NCBI GenBank assembly: GCA_021186555.1
Contig: JAJKFL010000003.1
Location: 41,064,408 to 41,128,407, forward strand
Length of the DNA: 64,000 bases
Direction of reading: 5' to 3'
Source: Reticulitermes speratus
Lineage: Eukaryota; Arthropoda; Insecta; Blattodea; Rhinotermitidae
The notes under the pieces are model-generated. The model was given only the letters and a program-made list of their open reading frames with translations, was not told where the DNA came from and searched no databases. The first letter of the stretch is position 1. Every line of letters starts with the position of its first letter. Positions 11,101 to 23,338 of this stretch are shown in pieces. Position numbers and translations under genes: made by a program.

Positions 11101-13139
11101 GTAAGAGCACCCGACATATAAGCACACTCATGTGAGACATGATAATACATGGCACACGAGCACACACAACAGACATGGCATAACACACAGAAGAAATCAG
11201 TCAAACATGCTGTACATCTGATCATTTAAAGAAGCTATTACACTGTCAGTAAACAGACAAGCAGTGACAAATCTTGATATAGAGAGATTCAGTTTCAAGA
11301 AATTAAAAAATGATTTAAAAGTTTAAGGACAATATCATATTGGAATATCAAAAACATTTGCCACTTTGAAAAACTTGGCTGCTAATGTGGAAAGAATTAT
11401 ACAGGCTATCAAAACTTCAGTGAAGGGAATCTAGGTAATTACAAGTTATGATAGCATAATCATGGTTTCACTAAGAATGCTCAAAACTATTAGACCAAGG
11501 AAAAAATGGTACATTGCAATTGAGTGCAGCATTAAAGCCAAATTAATGGACACAATCTCAAGGTGTGACATAAGGAAAGAGTACAGGAACAAAAAAGGAA
11601 AATAAAAAACAACAATGAGTTTGAAACAGACAGTAAGAAGAGGAGTGTACTGGGGATCTTATAGATGCATACAATAAATTGGGATGGGTTACCAATCTAT
11701 AAGTCGCTTGTGAGATACAAGATTTTCACAGCAAGGAGTGTGAAGATCACACGTCTTCTAGGAAGTGATGCTATGTGCCAGCATAGATAGGTGCCAACAT
11801 TTCAGAGGCACCTGCTGCCTCCATTTCCACATTTCTTCCCACTTACAATTTGTTTCCTGACCTGTAAGTAGATATGTACCTGGAAAGAACTTATGTCAAA
11901 AATATTAAAATTCCATACTTCTTCCAACTCACCAATTATTTCCTGATCCAGGATAGTTCGTAAGGAGGCATGTGTCATCAAATAACTGGCGGAACTGGCC
12001 AGTGCGGAAACGAGCTACCACACTATCTTCCATATCAATACACACAGCCTAAAATTTAAAAAATCATATTTTTACCTACTCTCTTTATGCATGTATGTAA
12101 GAGAAATTTGATCATTCTGAAAGAACAAAAAATAAATAAATAAACAAATAAATAAAAATATTCAAGAATTAAAGTCGAAGAAAAATATCAGTCCTTAAGA
12201 GATGGCAACTGGGCAAAGAGAAACAATTCCAACCTTGTCACTAAATTTACATTTTTGCTTCTTACTGGAACGTTTTGAACTAGTCTATTAATCAAAGATT
12301 ATAGTCTCCTAGAATGTGCCATTACTGACATTTTGGAGGAACCTGCTGCCTCCACCATCAGCGTAGAAGAATAATAATGCTGTGCCGACCTACTGGGTCT
12401 CAAAGCAATAAATACATGTCATCACACTTAGGTCACTAACATCACAGTTGTATTGTCATGAAAGCACTCTGGATGACAAGTTTAGATTGATGAGAATGGA
12501 GGCACTACTGACCCCTGCAGAAATCTGCATGTCACAAACGACAAAAAGATACAAAACAGGTCTATGACTTGTGTGTGTATGTTTAGGTCGAAGTCACAAA
12601 ACTTACCCTTGCTTTAACTTTTGCATTCTCCAAATCTGCAAGCGTTTTGAAACTCTGCTCTGAAATTCCACCTGAGCTTGAGAAAAAACTGTGGAATGCC
12701 TCAAGCATTCCTCCATTGGGCTGAATGTGATGAGGCTGTGACTTAGAACTGCAGTCCCTTTGTATTTCAATGCCATGTTCTCGAAGTACAAGTGGCCAAA
12801 ACGCACCACCAATTTGGTTGCCACACTGACCAACTGTGTAACAGCCAAATATATCATAGTCAGAAACTTGAATCTCGCGATGAAGTAACACGGTTCAATT
12901 GCAGTTGTGTAGATAGGTTCTTTAGTATTCCAAATGTCTTGTATTATGAAACATATCAACATTTTTATTCTTTGATGCTTCCTTGTCTGCTAGCCAGACT
13001 GCAAACTGAAACTTACATCATAGCTACTACAATAAATACAGGTATGTGGAACTATTGGAATATGTACACCAATGGATCCTCTAACGGAATTTACAAAAAT
13101 ATAGTTTACAGTACCTTGAACAGTTAGAAACTCACTCAT
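2171..13139 (-). CDS. TUBE1: Epsilon-tubulin, complete 10-exon gene
   Basis: Coding exons in transcript order: 13139-13115, 12833-12607, 12048-11933, 10678-10490, 9285-9165, 8932-8802, 6287-6135, 3833-3693, 3528-3351, 2317-2171. Phases agree at every junction, all introns are GT-AG, and the total is 1428 nt (475 aa), the length I recall for human TUBE1. The protein begins MSEFLTVQ then [13 protein letters not shown], the tubulin N-terminal nucleotide-binding loop. The glycine-rich GTPase signature GGGTGSG is at about residues 162-168. Epsilon-type segments include NPxNMxxDMNEI-like [38 protein letters not shown] and HVHHYLQV near the C terminus. Compared with human there is extra sequence at about residues 29-65 ([13 protein letters not shown]). 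In other organisms epsilon-tubulin acts in centriole and basal-body triplet microtubules. The tiny 25-nt first coding exon was found by matching phase and the MxxxLTVQ pattern. Introns carry many transposons. Confidence 0.95.
2714..2868. repeat. Perfect 47-bp hairpin insertion with 12-bp direct repeats
   Basis: Positions 2724-2770 and 2775-2821 are perfect reverse complements separated by the 4-bp loop GTAT. The 12-mer CTTCTGACTTGT occurs at 2714-2725 and again at 2857-2868, as expected of a target-site duplication around a 131-bp insert (2726-2856). After the hairpin the insert has about 35 bp ending near AATAAAGTA. It lies in the 3'-terminal intron of epsilon-tubulin (2318-3350). Confidence 0.85.
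2850..3310. repeat. tRNA-derived SINE-like fragments
   Basis: Around 2880-2960 a box-B-like AATCTGAATCCTGG is followed by text (ttttcctcagttcctcc) that resembles insect SINE bodies. About 3160-3310 ends with a reversed tRNA-like segment (caaatcaagcacctcctg). Boundaries are not resolved, and both may be old copies. Confidence 0.4.
4784..4805. repeat. Poly-C tract (22 C)
   Basis: Uninterrupted run of 22 C in epsilon-tubulin intron 7. Confidence 0.95.
5290..5610 (+). mobile_element. tRNA-derived SINE, plus orientation
   Basis: A box-A-like tGGCAAGTGGtg is at 5317-5328 and a box-B-like GGTTTGATTCC at 5372-5382, spaced as in a tRNA promoter. A tRNA-unrelated body of about 220 bp follows. It lies in intron 7 of epsilon-tubulin. 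The cloverleaf is degenerate, so this is a SINE rather than a functional tRNA gene. Confidence 0.7.
5694..6010 (-). mobile_element. tRNA-derived SINE with 14-bp target duplication
   Basis: The 14-mer GCTGCTTCCCATAA flanks the element at 5694-5707 and 5997-6010. On the minus strand the tRNA-like head is at the right end, with box B complementary to ggattcgatccc at 5931-5942. The simple-sequence tail (CTTTACC repeats) is at the left. Related, more diverged copies lie at 21640-21840, 36840-37035 and 38500-38640. The intact duplication suggests a fairly recent insertion. Confidence 0.85.
6517..7406 (+). mobile_element. Pogo/Tigger-like DNA transposon, internally deleted
   Basis: Terminal inverted repeats starting CCGTATATTCTCAAATCTAA are at 6519-6538 and, complementary, at the right end to 7404. 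Each end is flanked by TA (6517-6518, 7405-7406), the target duplication of the Tc1/mariner/pogo superfamily. Motifs of the form CGAATCTAATCCGCA repeat just inside both ends. At 886 bp it is far shorter than an autonomous pogo element (usually 2 kb or more) and keeps only the start of the transposase. Confidence 0.85.
6798..7208 (+). CDS. Pogo transposase N-terminal DNA-binding protein (truncated)
   Basis: An intact 136-codon frame inside the 886-bp pogo element. After a short leader, residues about 25-70 form a CENP-B/pogo-type helix-turn-helix ([18 protein letters not shown], then [19 protein letters not shown]). About 80-125 resemble the start of the second helix-turn-helix half ([25 protein letters not shown]). 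The DDE catalytic domain is absent: the frame jumps from ARSLNIP to an acidic tail, SDDGESDE. A second ATG at 6838 (MEEGRLKF) may be the real start. If made, the protein could bind pogo ends without catalysing transposition; that role is inference. No frameshift or stop interrupts it. Confidence 0.7.
   Translation: MGGACSNLSCTVVMEEGRLKFKRLSYTAKFKRHVIRCAEENGNRKAAAIFGVDESNVRLWRKHKTAISGCEASRRKFTGPKKGRFPEIDDAVFTFFQERRKTGLFASYDLLREEAIKKARSLNIPRIMSDDGESDE
8107..8282. mobile_element. Pogo-type MITE
   Basis: A 172-bp element (8109-8280) with inverted termini CAGTAGAATCTGGATAAGAAGT and, complementary at the right, ACTTCTTAACAGGGTTCTACTG, flanked by TA on both sides. It has no coding capacity. It lies in epsilon-tubulin intron 6. 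Confidence 0.85.
8483..8580 (+). repeat. tRNA-like SINE head
   Basis: TTAGCCTAGTGGTTGAGG at about 8493 resembles a tRNA box A, and tttgaacatccc follows at a box-B-like distance. Old and degenerate. Confidence 0.35.
10866..11030. repeat. Mariner-like terminal fragment
   Basis: AGGTGTGACAATTAAGTTCC at 10868-10887 resembles the end of mariner elements. No matching second end was seen nearby. It lies in epsilon-tubulin intron 3. Confidence 0.35.
11725..11850 (-). repeat. Dispersed fold-back family copy
   Basis: On the minus strand it reads aaatGGAGGCAGCAGGTgcctctgaaatgttgg, then a reading close to cctagaagacgtgtgatc. This is the order seen in the copies at 12296, 28425, 51236 and 60290. Confidence 0.55.
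12296..12410 (+). repeat. Dispersed fold-back family copy
   Basis: Contains gacattttggaggaacctgctgcctcc, complementary to the GGAGGCAGCAGGTTCCTC core of the family. It lies in epsilon-tubulin intron 2. Confidence 0.55.
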
Positions 13140-14694
13140 GTATGACAGAAAAATCACACATTCGTAAGGTATGGATTTGCATTAATTGTACAATACGCGT
13201 AATCCGCACGTGCAGAAACAGAGACAAATTAGCCTAACGTCTGAACCTCGCCGCTCTCTTACAGAGCGAAGTGAACCAGCGTGAGTGAGAGAAAGATATT
13301 AGCCAGGTGAGTAACCTTGCCCTCCCGAACGGCGGGAGGAAACCCGCATGCAGCAATGCCAGAATTTGAAGTTACACTGCAAGTAATTTTATAACTCAAG
13401 CATGTACTTCACATTCTTGTAAATAGTGACTCAAATGTAGATATATAGGCTCTAATGCAGTTTAGGAAAATTTTCAGTAGGAAGGAAGGCAGTGTGCGTC
13501 TAGAAGACTGTGAGTGGTACGGCTGCTGCTGGTTGCGTTGTGACTAGCCGGTGAAGCACACAAGGCACAACACGTAACAACATAACACAGAAAGCTACAT
13601 CTCTGTGATACTGCATACAAGACCGGACTGCCACTAATTTTTAAATATAACAACGTATATGTAATTTTAACTTTTTATGTAACAAATTCCCTAGGAGTTT
13701 ATAGTTTAATCCATTGGGAACCAAAGTTTTATTTTGTTTTACTCTTAAGTGGATGTACCAACTTTTAAAACAGATGTATAGTCTATGTTAAAGTACTTTG
13801 ACCCCCTGAAGATGGCCTGTAACAGGTCGAAACATATGTAGGGGTGAATGAAATTATTAGAATATAGTGCATATGTTGGTATAATAAAACTTTTAATTAG
13901 TAACAAGATGCACGGTGAATGAAACGTAAAATTTTGTCACACATCTGTTGACGAAAGTAGATGCAGGCTAGGCCACAACCATACTAGATAATCTGTCCAC
14001 CACAACGCTGCACGCCCCCTCCCACCTCAACTGACCGCCATCGCGCTGCATCCCCCTCCCTTCACAACTGGCGACGCCCCTCCCGCACTGCGTCCGTGAA
14101 TTTCCTCACTGCACACTCGATACACGGTGGTGATGCTAAATTGCATTAGCGCCGATATATGTAGGCCTGAACAGAAAATACAGTCTGTTGAATCGGCGCC
14201 CAACAATTACAGCCTCTGTGAAAAGCAGATCGCATTACCCTGATGATGGAGTTGGTCTCCGAAACGATGGAGTTTATTAATCATTTGGCGCGGCTGTCTG
14301 CCCGAGAACACTTTATCGAAGGCTGAATATCATTGCTATCCTACGATTATTTTTGATTTTATAGGTACTATTCGTGACAGATGACATAATATTAACGTGT
14401 GTCCATATGTAAATTTATATTTAGGAAGAAGGAAGGAAACTAAATACTACAAAAAACACGAACTCTTACATATTACAATTTCAAGCACTTCGATCGTCTT
14501 GAACACGGATATTTCTATGTGGGACCTTGGATTATGTATGAGACGCACATGCATCCTTCGTGTTACCAGTCACCTCTGATTCATGCCATCCGCACGGAGT
14601 AGTCTTGGTGCGTGATCTAAACCACAGATTAATACCTTCGAATCTAAACCGCGCAATTTTAAACATAAACATTAGCGCCATTCGATTTGCCAAT
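13140..14694. promoter_or_regulatory. Divergent intergenic promoter interval
   Basis: This separates the epsilon-tubulin start (13139, minus) from the NEMP1 start (14695, plus), so both promoters must lie here or in upstream exons within it. The stretch at about 13180-14110 is richer in GC than the surroundings. About 13795-13895 holds a dispersed repeat (cctgaagatggcc, ggtcgaaacat). I see no clear TATA box or initiator that would fix either start site. Confidence 0.5.
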
Positions 14695-17600
14695 ATGGTG
14701 GAACACTTAAGATTCTTGGATTTAGGATGTCTACTTTTGAGCACTTTAGTATTCCAGACTGTCATTGTGGAATATAGCCGTAGTAATGAAATTCGACAAC
14801 ATGGTAAAAATATTTGTTCCATCCGTGTGTAACTTGTGCTATACAGTATTAATGTAATATGGTGAAGCACAGAACTGGTCGTCCTTAACCTGATAACAGT
14901 AACCGAATGCTTATAAATTTAATGTCCACATTAAAACTTGTGAATAAAATACCTAGATATTATGTGTTTAAACTTATGTTTATGTTCATATAGTGTAGAC
15001 TTTTACTGTAGTCTTTAATCGAGTGTATTTTAATTATTTCTAGTTCAGTACTTGCATCCTGGTACACGATTCAAAGTTGTCCATGGTGTGGGCGAGTTAC
15101 GTATATATTGCTACTCTGGTCGTCCGAAGCACATCATAAACATTTGGCAGACGGCTTTGGTATGGTTAAATGGTTGCTACGGTGACACTTTATGTTACAG
15201 TTAGGACACGTTTTTACCCTTAATGAAATTTTGTATATTTAGTTGCAGTTGGATATCGACAGTCATAAGTATGAGCTGTATGATGGTGCAAATGAAAATG
15301 AAGTGCTGGCAGAATATGAGCAGCATCGGTCATCTTGGGCCATTAACCCCTTCTCCTGGAAGCAAAAAGATGTAAAACTCAATCCCTTTAACCACAGCTG
15401 TGTTGGTATTCATAGCTCAGAAGATTATCAAGTGCATCTCAATATCATTAGTAAGTTCTCACATTTTATTCTTATATATCAACAAACTGCTTGTTGACAT
15501 GTTGTTTCAGGGTGCTAGATCATTGCCAGTTATTGGAATTCATAATATGCCTTAAATGACTAGCAGGACATTTCAGCATATTTGAAATGTTTTCACAGTA
15601 TTTTTGAAGATATGAAATAATGAACACTGGAGATAAAGAAGCATTTCTCATAGTTTGTATACAAAACAGATGTGCCTATCTTAAGTAAATTGTGACCATA
15701 ATGTTTTATGATTATTGAGACCACCCAGCTTCCAAATTGTAGAGCACATGGACTCCTGTTGTATAGAACGGAAATGCAAAATATTGCTAGAACAGCATAA
15801 TTATGTGCCCTGTACTTGGCATGTAAGCTTAAATGTAGAAATGCATGCATGTTGAGGGAAGAATTTTGTTTTGTAAGCCAAGAGAGGTGCACTGTAGTTT
15901 TGAATTATGGTGTAAACAGTATTCATAAGTCAGCTAGAATTGTAAGAACAGAAAGAATGTAGTGATATTAAGCAACTCTTGAACATGAATACTCAGCAAT
16001 ATGTATCAAAAAAACCACATACAAAATTCCCTGACTCATCAGTGTGATGCACTATCAGATTGACTTTGGCTAACTGGGATATGGAATGTACTTTGATGTT
16101 TAAAGCATAGTTAATTATATGGACTGGCTTTGCTTTTAATAACAGCCCACACATTTAGCACTATATTACCTAACAAGAAGGTGTTATTTTCACAGGTTAG
16201 GTAATTTAGTGTTTGTACTGTCCACAGATCTTTCCAATGTCTTCTTGGTCTTACTCTTGATCATGTAGATTTGTCATTTCATGCTATGATAATCTGAGCT
16301 TGTGACTCATCCTATATGCATTCCTTCTCTTCACATATATTCCCTAAGCTGATATTTCTATTCATTTGTAAGGGTGGACTTGCAAATTGTCATATGTTTT
16401 GTTTATTCTTCTTTTATATCTGTGTCCCCTGTCCATAGATCACTGCCATAAAATTACTGTTGGGTTAACAACATGAAGTTTATTTCAGGAATTGATTACT
16501 GGAGGGTCCTGCTTCTGGGCGCAGGAGTGCTGCTATTTATATCAGCTCCTAAACTCAGCAAGAATCCCTTGTTCTATTATATCTGTGGCATCTCAGTTGG
16601 AATATGTGCTTCATTTCTCATTTTAGTATATATGATGAGTAAATTACTTCCAAAGGTACAGTATGAAGAATTACTAGTGTTAAAATGGGGCTGAATTTAG
16701 ACAATTTGTAAACAGAGGTTTGAAAAACTGAATTGTTTGGGGTTATATGAACAAAGCTGTTCTGTCTTACTTCAGTTAGAAAACGAAAATTCAGTGATGT
16801 GGTAACCAATACAGTGAAATTTGGTTTGTACATTTCTGAAGGGACTATTTAAACTGAATGTACAATGAAGGAAATGAAAATTCATGTAGCTGTATGTAAT
16901 TAGTTCACTTCTTCCATGTTTTGATTAAAGTAAGTTGCTGCTTCTTCACTTTTACTGAATCCTATACACCTTGTCAGTACTATTGAGGGCAGCTATAGTG
17001 TTATCATCAACATCAACTTTATTAGGTATTTCCTCACAGTGTTGATGTTCTTTGGTGCTGACAAAAATGTTGCTGTAAGTTCACTTTTTCCAGCATCATC
17101 TGCCTCCCTCCTCCTCAGACACATCAGGTGTAAACTTTTCATTCAAGGTCTGCACTCCACATGTTACATCATTATCACAGGATACATATTCTTGAAATGA
17201 CACACCTGCTTTCAGCTGACCCCAGTCATCATTGGCTATGCTAATGTCTGTGTGATTTCAGGCTTCCGCCGTGATGTAGATGAGATCTGCGCACTTCTGG
17301 GATATTAGGCAGCATTGTTGCAGAAGTCCAAGAAGTTCTTCTTGGACTTCTTGACCCTTGAAGATGGGACCGATAGGTTGTCCTGAAACATTGGTACTGA
17401 ACTACCATTCAATGCTGCGTAATATCCCAGAAGAGTGCAGATCTCATGCAATGTCTATTGCATCTTCACCATAACTGGTTTGATTTAAATTCACTCCACA
17501 TTTCTGAAAATATTTCACTAATATTGTATGTGTGACACAGTGTCATGACTTTGCAATGAAATGTAGTGCATCCAAAACATTCACCTTTATGAGTGTTGCA

Positions 17601-20600
17601 TCCTGAAGCAACTTGTGATCAATCATAGAAATAGGTTTCTTTACAAGTTGCTTGTGGTAATAATGTTTGATTATCTGATTATTCCCAGGTCAAGTGGCTG
17701 GTGAATGTTAGTGCAGTTTTGGGGAAAAACACAACTTTCACAATCTTTACCTTGTCTTGAGGATGAGCAGTACACTGTTTCATGAAAAGTAATGTCTTTC
17801 TGTTTTTGGAACTCATTCTGGCATGTAATGCCCTGTTTAGTAAAGATGGCCTCTGTGACCCATGCTATTCTGTTGGCTACATATTTTTAACTAATGGTCA
17901 GAGTTTGTCAATCCCATAGGCATTGAAGGCTAAGAGAACTGTTATCCTGTCCTTGGATTTCTTTCTGTCACTGCAAGCATCCCCTTTCAAAGTCAGTGTC
18001 CTGTTAGACAGAAGCCTGAAAAACAGCCCAGTCTCACCACCATTATAAATGTTCTTAGGTTCATAACCCTCAATAATTTTGGGTAAATGTTCCTTTCTCC
18101 ATTCCTCCACTGTTAAAAAAAACTATACTTTTGCACTCTATAACTGTGTTGTTTGTTGACTGTCAATCCAGCCATTTCAGGCTTTGAAATCTTCAATGTT
18201 AAACCTTGTGCCTTTTCTCTCAGCAGTGCCACTGATTACTGCATTCTTGGCTTCAGTTTGTTTAAATTGTGTGGCCAACAGACTCTCCATTTCTTGAAAT
18301 GGCAACTGCTTCAGGGTCTCCCTTTAACCAGTGAACTGGCCACATTGTGCATGACACTTTTTGGTGTCTATTCTGTTTTTAAGACTAGTGTTCACTACTG
18401 ATGGTGCAGTTCCACATGTTTCCTTATTAGCATCTATGTAGGCTAGAACATCCATATTTTCTGGACTAAAGAATGCTTTCCTTGTCTTTGGTTGACTTAC
18501 TATGATGAAACACAAATCACAACCAGAAATTGAAATAAAACTGTTTGTTAGTTTAATTCACAGGAGAGTCATGAAAAGCAACACAAATACTGTAACTGAA
18601 TAAAAGTGTGGAACTTGTGGTCACACATAATGAATTGTAGCCAGAAAATGAAATAAAACTGCGTGGCATTTCAATTTGCAGTAGATTAAAAAAGAAACAC
18701 TAACACAGTGATTAAATAAGCATGTGGAACCAGTGGTGATATGTAACTCCCATAAAAAGTCATTCATTGCTACACAGGCATGGCATTAGTCCCAACACAG
18801 CTCCACTCTGTTGTTGCAACCTTGAAGCAACAGAATAGTAAGCACACATCAAGACAACAGAGGGGGCAGGAAATTATAACTGAAAATCAATTATTTTTCC
18901 CCGATTTCCAACTTAAGTACTTAAAGTTACAGCAACAGGCCAATTTATGCTCAGTTTGGACATATATCAAGAAACTGTGTATAAAGCACAAACATATATG
19001 GAAAGTATAGATTCAAGGAATGTAAAATCCAAGTTTCACTGTATTTATTTAATTCTTAGCGTTAAAATTTAGATTTTTCACAATATGGTCCATGTAACAG
19101 TTCAGAATATGGATGCAATTTGACAGCATTATACATACAGAAAGACAGTCATATACTGCACCACACAAAGAATGAGCTGCTGTGTAAAGACCCCATACAT
19201 AACAACAGGGAACAGGGATAATAATGTAACAAAACCACAGCGAACACAAAACAAAAATTACGATTCAAGAATTAGTCCTTCTAAGAATAAGTGTGTCCTA
19301 CTATTAAGGGAGTACACAAGACTAATATCTGACTGATGAAGCGCAATGAAGCGTACTGATTTGATAGCATTAAATGGCTCCCTGTGTAAATAATCAAACT
19401 GATGCAAGTATCGAGTATGTGAACATATGGATTTGTAAGTAAGTTGTTTTAAAGTGTACTTTAAAGCTTATTTTTTAAAAGGTTTACTATTTCAATTAGT
19501 ATACACTTTTCATATGAAACTTGGGATCACAAAGTATAACATAAATTGGCACTGTACAATGTGGACCATTTACATGCATTGAAGAGACCTGCCTAAGGAT
19601 AATAGTTGTGCCAATGGAAAAGTCTGTTGTATTTATATATCTGTGATAGAGCACAAGTTGTCAAATTAAAGCCTGTGTTTAGAAATAGACATTAAAAACT
19701 AAGTTATATATGGCTCATCAGAACTGAAATCCAGGTAAAAATCCAATTATAAAATTTGTAACATTGTAAGTCCTTTCAGTGTGGTAAATTTCAAGGTTTG
19801 GGATTATAATTACATGTAAATCTGATAATGACTGTGGTTTCTACTCTGCACATTGTGTCTGTGAAATTAAATTTGGATTGCAAGTTAATGTATGTATGTG
19901 TTTTCAGAGACCTATCATGTACGGATTTGTGATTGGAGGTTGGACAGTAGGAATATATTTCCTTCAGTATCTGTGGCAAAATTTACGTCTGATGATTGAA
20001 CAGTATCAGAGCCATGTGCTGTCCTATGTGGTCTTCACAGGAATTGTAAGCTTTGTCGTATGTTACCGACTTGGGCCTGTGACAGATCAGAGGAGTAAAA
20101 ACTTAATTAAATGGGCTCTTCAGGTATTAATAAATGTTTGCTGAGAACTGTACATAGTAGAATTTAATTGTTATGTTGATTTCTGATAGTATATCCTCCA
20201 ATGTGCATTATACGCAAGGCCAGGCTGAAAGAAATTTATTATAAAGGATTTGGATGTTGCATTTTGTATTAATGTCCGCAGAAGGTAGTGACTCTGTTAA
20301 AATATTGAAAATATTAATTTATAGATGTATTCCATAGATCCTAATAAGCAGGCTGTGAAACAATTATAGTACATCGTATCACATTCGGAAAATACTAAGT
20401 AATATAAAACAGTTACAGAAACATACTCAAAATATAAAGTATACTATAATAGACCTAGACATAACAGCACTACTTGAAGTTTTATGCTATGTATTGTAAC
20501 TTATTTGTGACTATGTTTTTATAAGTTATTTTCCCATAGGGTACATCACTATCAATGATTTTCTTCAGTAGCCAATACCAGGAAGCAACTGTGGCCATCA

Positions 20601-23307
20601 TCATTGTCATTCTTGTAGCTTACAACTTTCCAGCAGTGTGGACTTCAAAGTTGCTAGCATATTGGTAAGCGAACTCAATAACTAAACGCATGTTAGGAAA
20701 CAGCAGCAGCAAATTCATGAATCATATTGTATGTGCACTTATAGGTCATAGATTTTATAGTTTTGTGTTTTGCATGATAGAAGATGTGGATTATGTTGTA
20801 CTTTGCACCAATGCATGTAAATTTATTACTTTATTCTATGCAAGTCACTACCTGACATTTTTCCTGTGTGTTATACAGAAATAAATCTTTACCAGTTGAA
20901 GTGTGAAACAGTGGTGATTTATTCCATTCCTGGTACCACCACTATAGTCTTTCTGTGAAATTGAAAGCTATTAATAGGTTGACTGCTTTTTAGTTCAACT
21001 AAAGTTGAGGTTCATGAAATTAACAGTGCATGAACCTTGTATAGAATGAGTATCAGATTGAAGGAGAATATAATCACAAGGAGATCTAATGGCACAAAAA
21101 ATTTTGATGTCATCAGCAAACAGAAGGTTTCTAGAGTAGCTACTTCATTACAATGCATAAGTCACATTATACTGCAAAGTGGAGGCCCCAGAACAGATCC
21201 TTTGGGAATAGTCATTGAAAGAATTCAAAAAATTTGAACTAGAAACTGTCTGGTGGTTGAGTAACTATGAGACCAGTTCACGTAACCATCAGAAAGTCCA
21301 ATTACACTAAGTTTCTGAAGAAGCAAGTTTTGAGGAATGATATTAAAAGCACTGCTAAGGTCAAAATATGTCATCAACTTGACACAGAGGTGCCCAGAGG
21401 GGTAATACGGCCAAGGTAAGTTACAAGATTGGTAATAGTAGATTTGTGTTGAGTAAAACCACGTTGGCAAGGATCTAATTAAACTTTATGTAGTGACAAA
21501 CTTGATCATGTATTACAATTAAAATAATTTGTAAAAATTATCAATAACAGAAATAGGTTCACAAATCTAACAGAAGCACTGTTGCCTTTAAAGAAATAGG
21601 CACAACTGGCACTTAGTTCTGTAAAAGACAAAGTTGCTCCTGTCCATGCCATGAAGGCATGTAGGGGGAGCAAAGGTAAAGCTCTACTCCTTAACCTTGA
21701 GACTAGGTGGTGATGAGTGACCAACTTCATACCATCTGGACATTGTGGAGGATAGAAAAAATTCTTGCTCCTGCCAGGATTTGAACCATGGCTCATCCAG
21801 CCATAGACTAGTCACTATACTGCTTACGCTATCCCAGGTATCTTCACTTATTTCCATATGGCTGTAAAATGCTGTTGAGATAAGTTGATGCTGAAAATAT
21901 ACTGGAGGAAAGGTATTAAAATATTAGAATAACCTGTTGTAACAAAACCAGGCATAGCCTCAAGCCCGACAGATTTAAGTGGTCGTAAGTGTTCAACAGC
22001 TTCATAAACCTCATTCAGAAACAGCAGCTAAAGAGCGAGAGGACAGAAAATTGGAGGGGAAGACCCCTGTACTAGGATTATTATAGATTGATTGAAAGTG
22101 TTTAGCAGAAACATCTGCTGCTTCACCAGGTTTAACTAAATGAGTACCATGAACCTCAAGCTAACTGGAGGTGAAATAATTTTTCCTCAATGAAAACCAT
22201 ATTTCCAAAATTTCTTGTGTTGCAAGTTTAAATGATCATCATTGGACTTCAACTTTATGAGCTTATGATTAAAATAAAGTTGGCTATAAAGATAGTCTGT
22301 TTTCTTCAAGCACTTGACAGTAATTTTTACTCCAACTGTACTATGTTAAAGAGCTAGAAAACCGAGGAGCAAATTTAGACTTGCTGATGAAACCTCCGCA
22401 GATTGCCTATGTCATAACATAATGAACAGCAGCATTGACACAGGTGACACCAGCATCCACAAAAGTGTTTGTAACACACAAGACCAGTCATAAGTAGAAA
22501 GAATATGTTGCAAGGTGTAACCCCTGAAGTGGATGGTTGTAGGAATAATGTTAAAAATTCTTATTAAGGAAAAATCTGACTAAGGGTTATTAAAAATGGG
22601 GCTTAATCACATTTTAAGTTCATTATATTGTATGACACTTGGAAGTAAACAGAACTTAGTAAAGACCATTCGCTTACTTTTAGAAATCCGAGGAAGCAAA
22701 ATGCTGGGGAAACATTTGTTTTATCAAATTAAAATTTCGTTTTAAACATCTCTTTCTCTGAAAGCCCATTCTTTTCTGCTTCTTTGTCTGCTAGTCTGTA
22801 GCAGGATTGAATATTTGGGGGGGGGTTAGAACTGTTCGAAATATTTTTTTTTTCTCAATTATAACAGCATTTACCTAATACTCCATGCTTTCCCCTCCAA
22901 GTAGCCCCTTGTGACTTGTTACAGCAATCCCAGCAATTACACCATGGGAGCATGTACTGATGTCCTATGTTCAGAACTCTGCAAGTGTAGCCTCTGTTTT
23001 TGAATCATGCTATGTTACAAAATCTCCTTCCCTTCAGTGCTAACTTGGATTTTCTAAAAAGGAAAGAGTCACATGGTGCTTGATCTGGGGAATATGGAGG
23101 GTACAGGACAACATTCATGCCGTTAATGAACATTAATTCCTACAAAGACAAAATACTGTGAACAGGAGCAATGCTGTGGTGGAGAAACCTATCTCCAATG
23201 TGCCACTTCTCAGACCGTTTCCACTGCACACTTTCCGGTAGACATCACAGAATGTCTACACAGAAATGTTGGTTCACAGTTTGTCCCTGTGGAACAAATT
23301 TGTGTGT

Positions 23308-23338
<31 letters not shown>

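Larger units (their letters stand above)
16810..19043 (-). mobile_element. Tigger (pogo) DNA transposon, dead copy
   Basis: Inverted termini CAGTGAAATTTGGTTTGTACA (from 16812) and, complementary at the right end to 19041, CAGTGAAACTTGGATTTTACA, each flanked by TA (16810-16811, 19042-19043). The length of 2230 bp is close to a full-size Tigger. It is oriented opposite to NEMP1 and lies in its intron 4. Confidence 0.85.
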
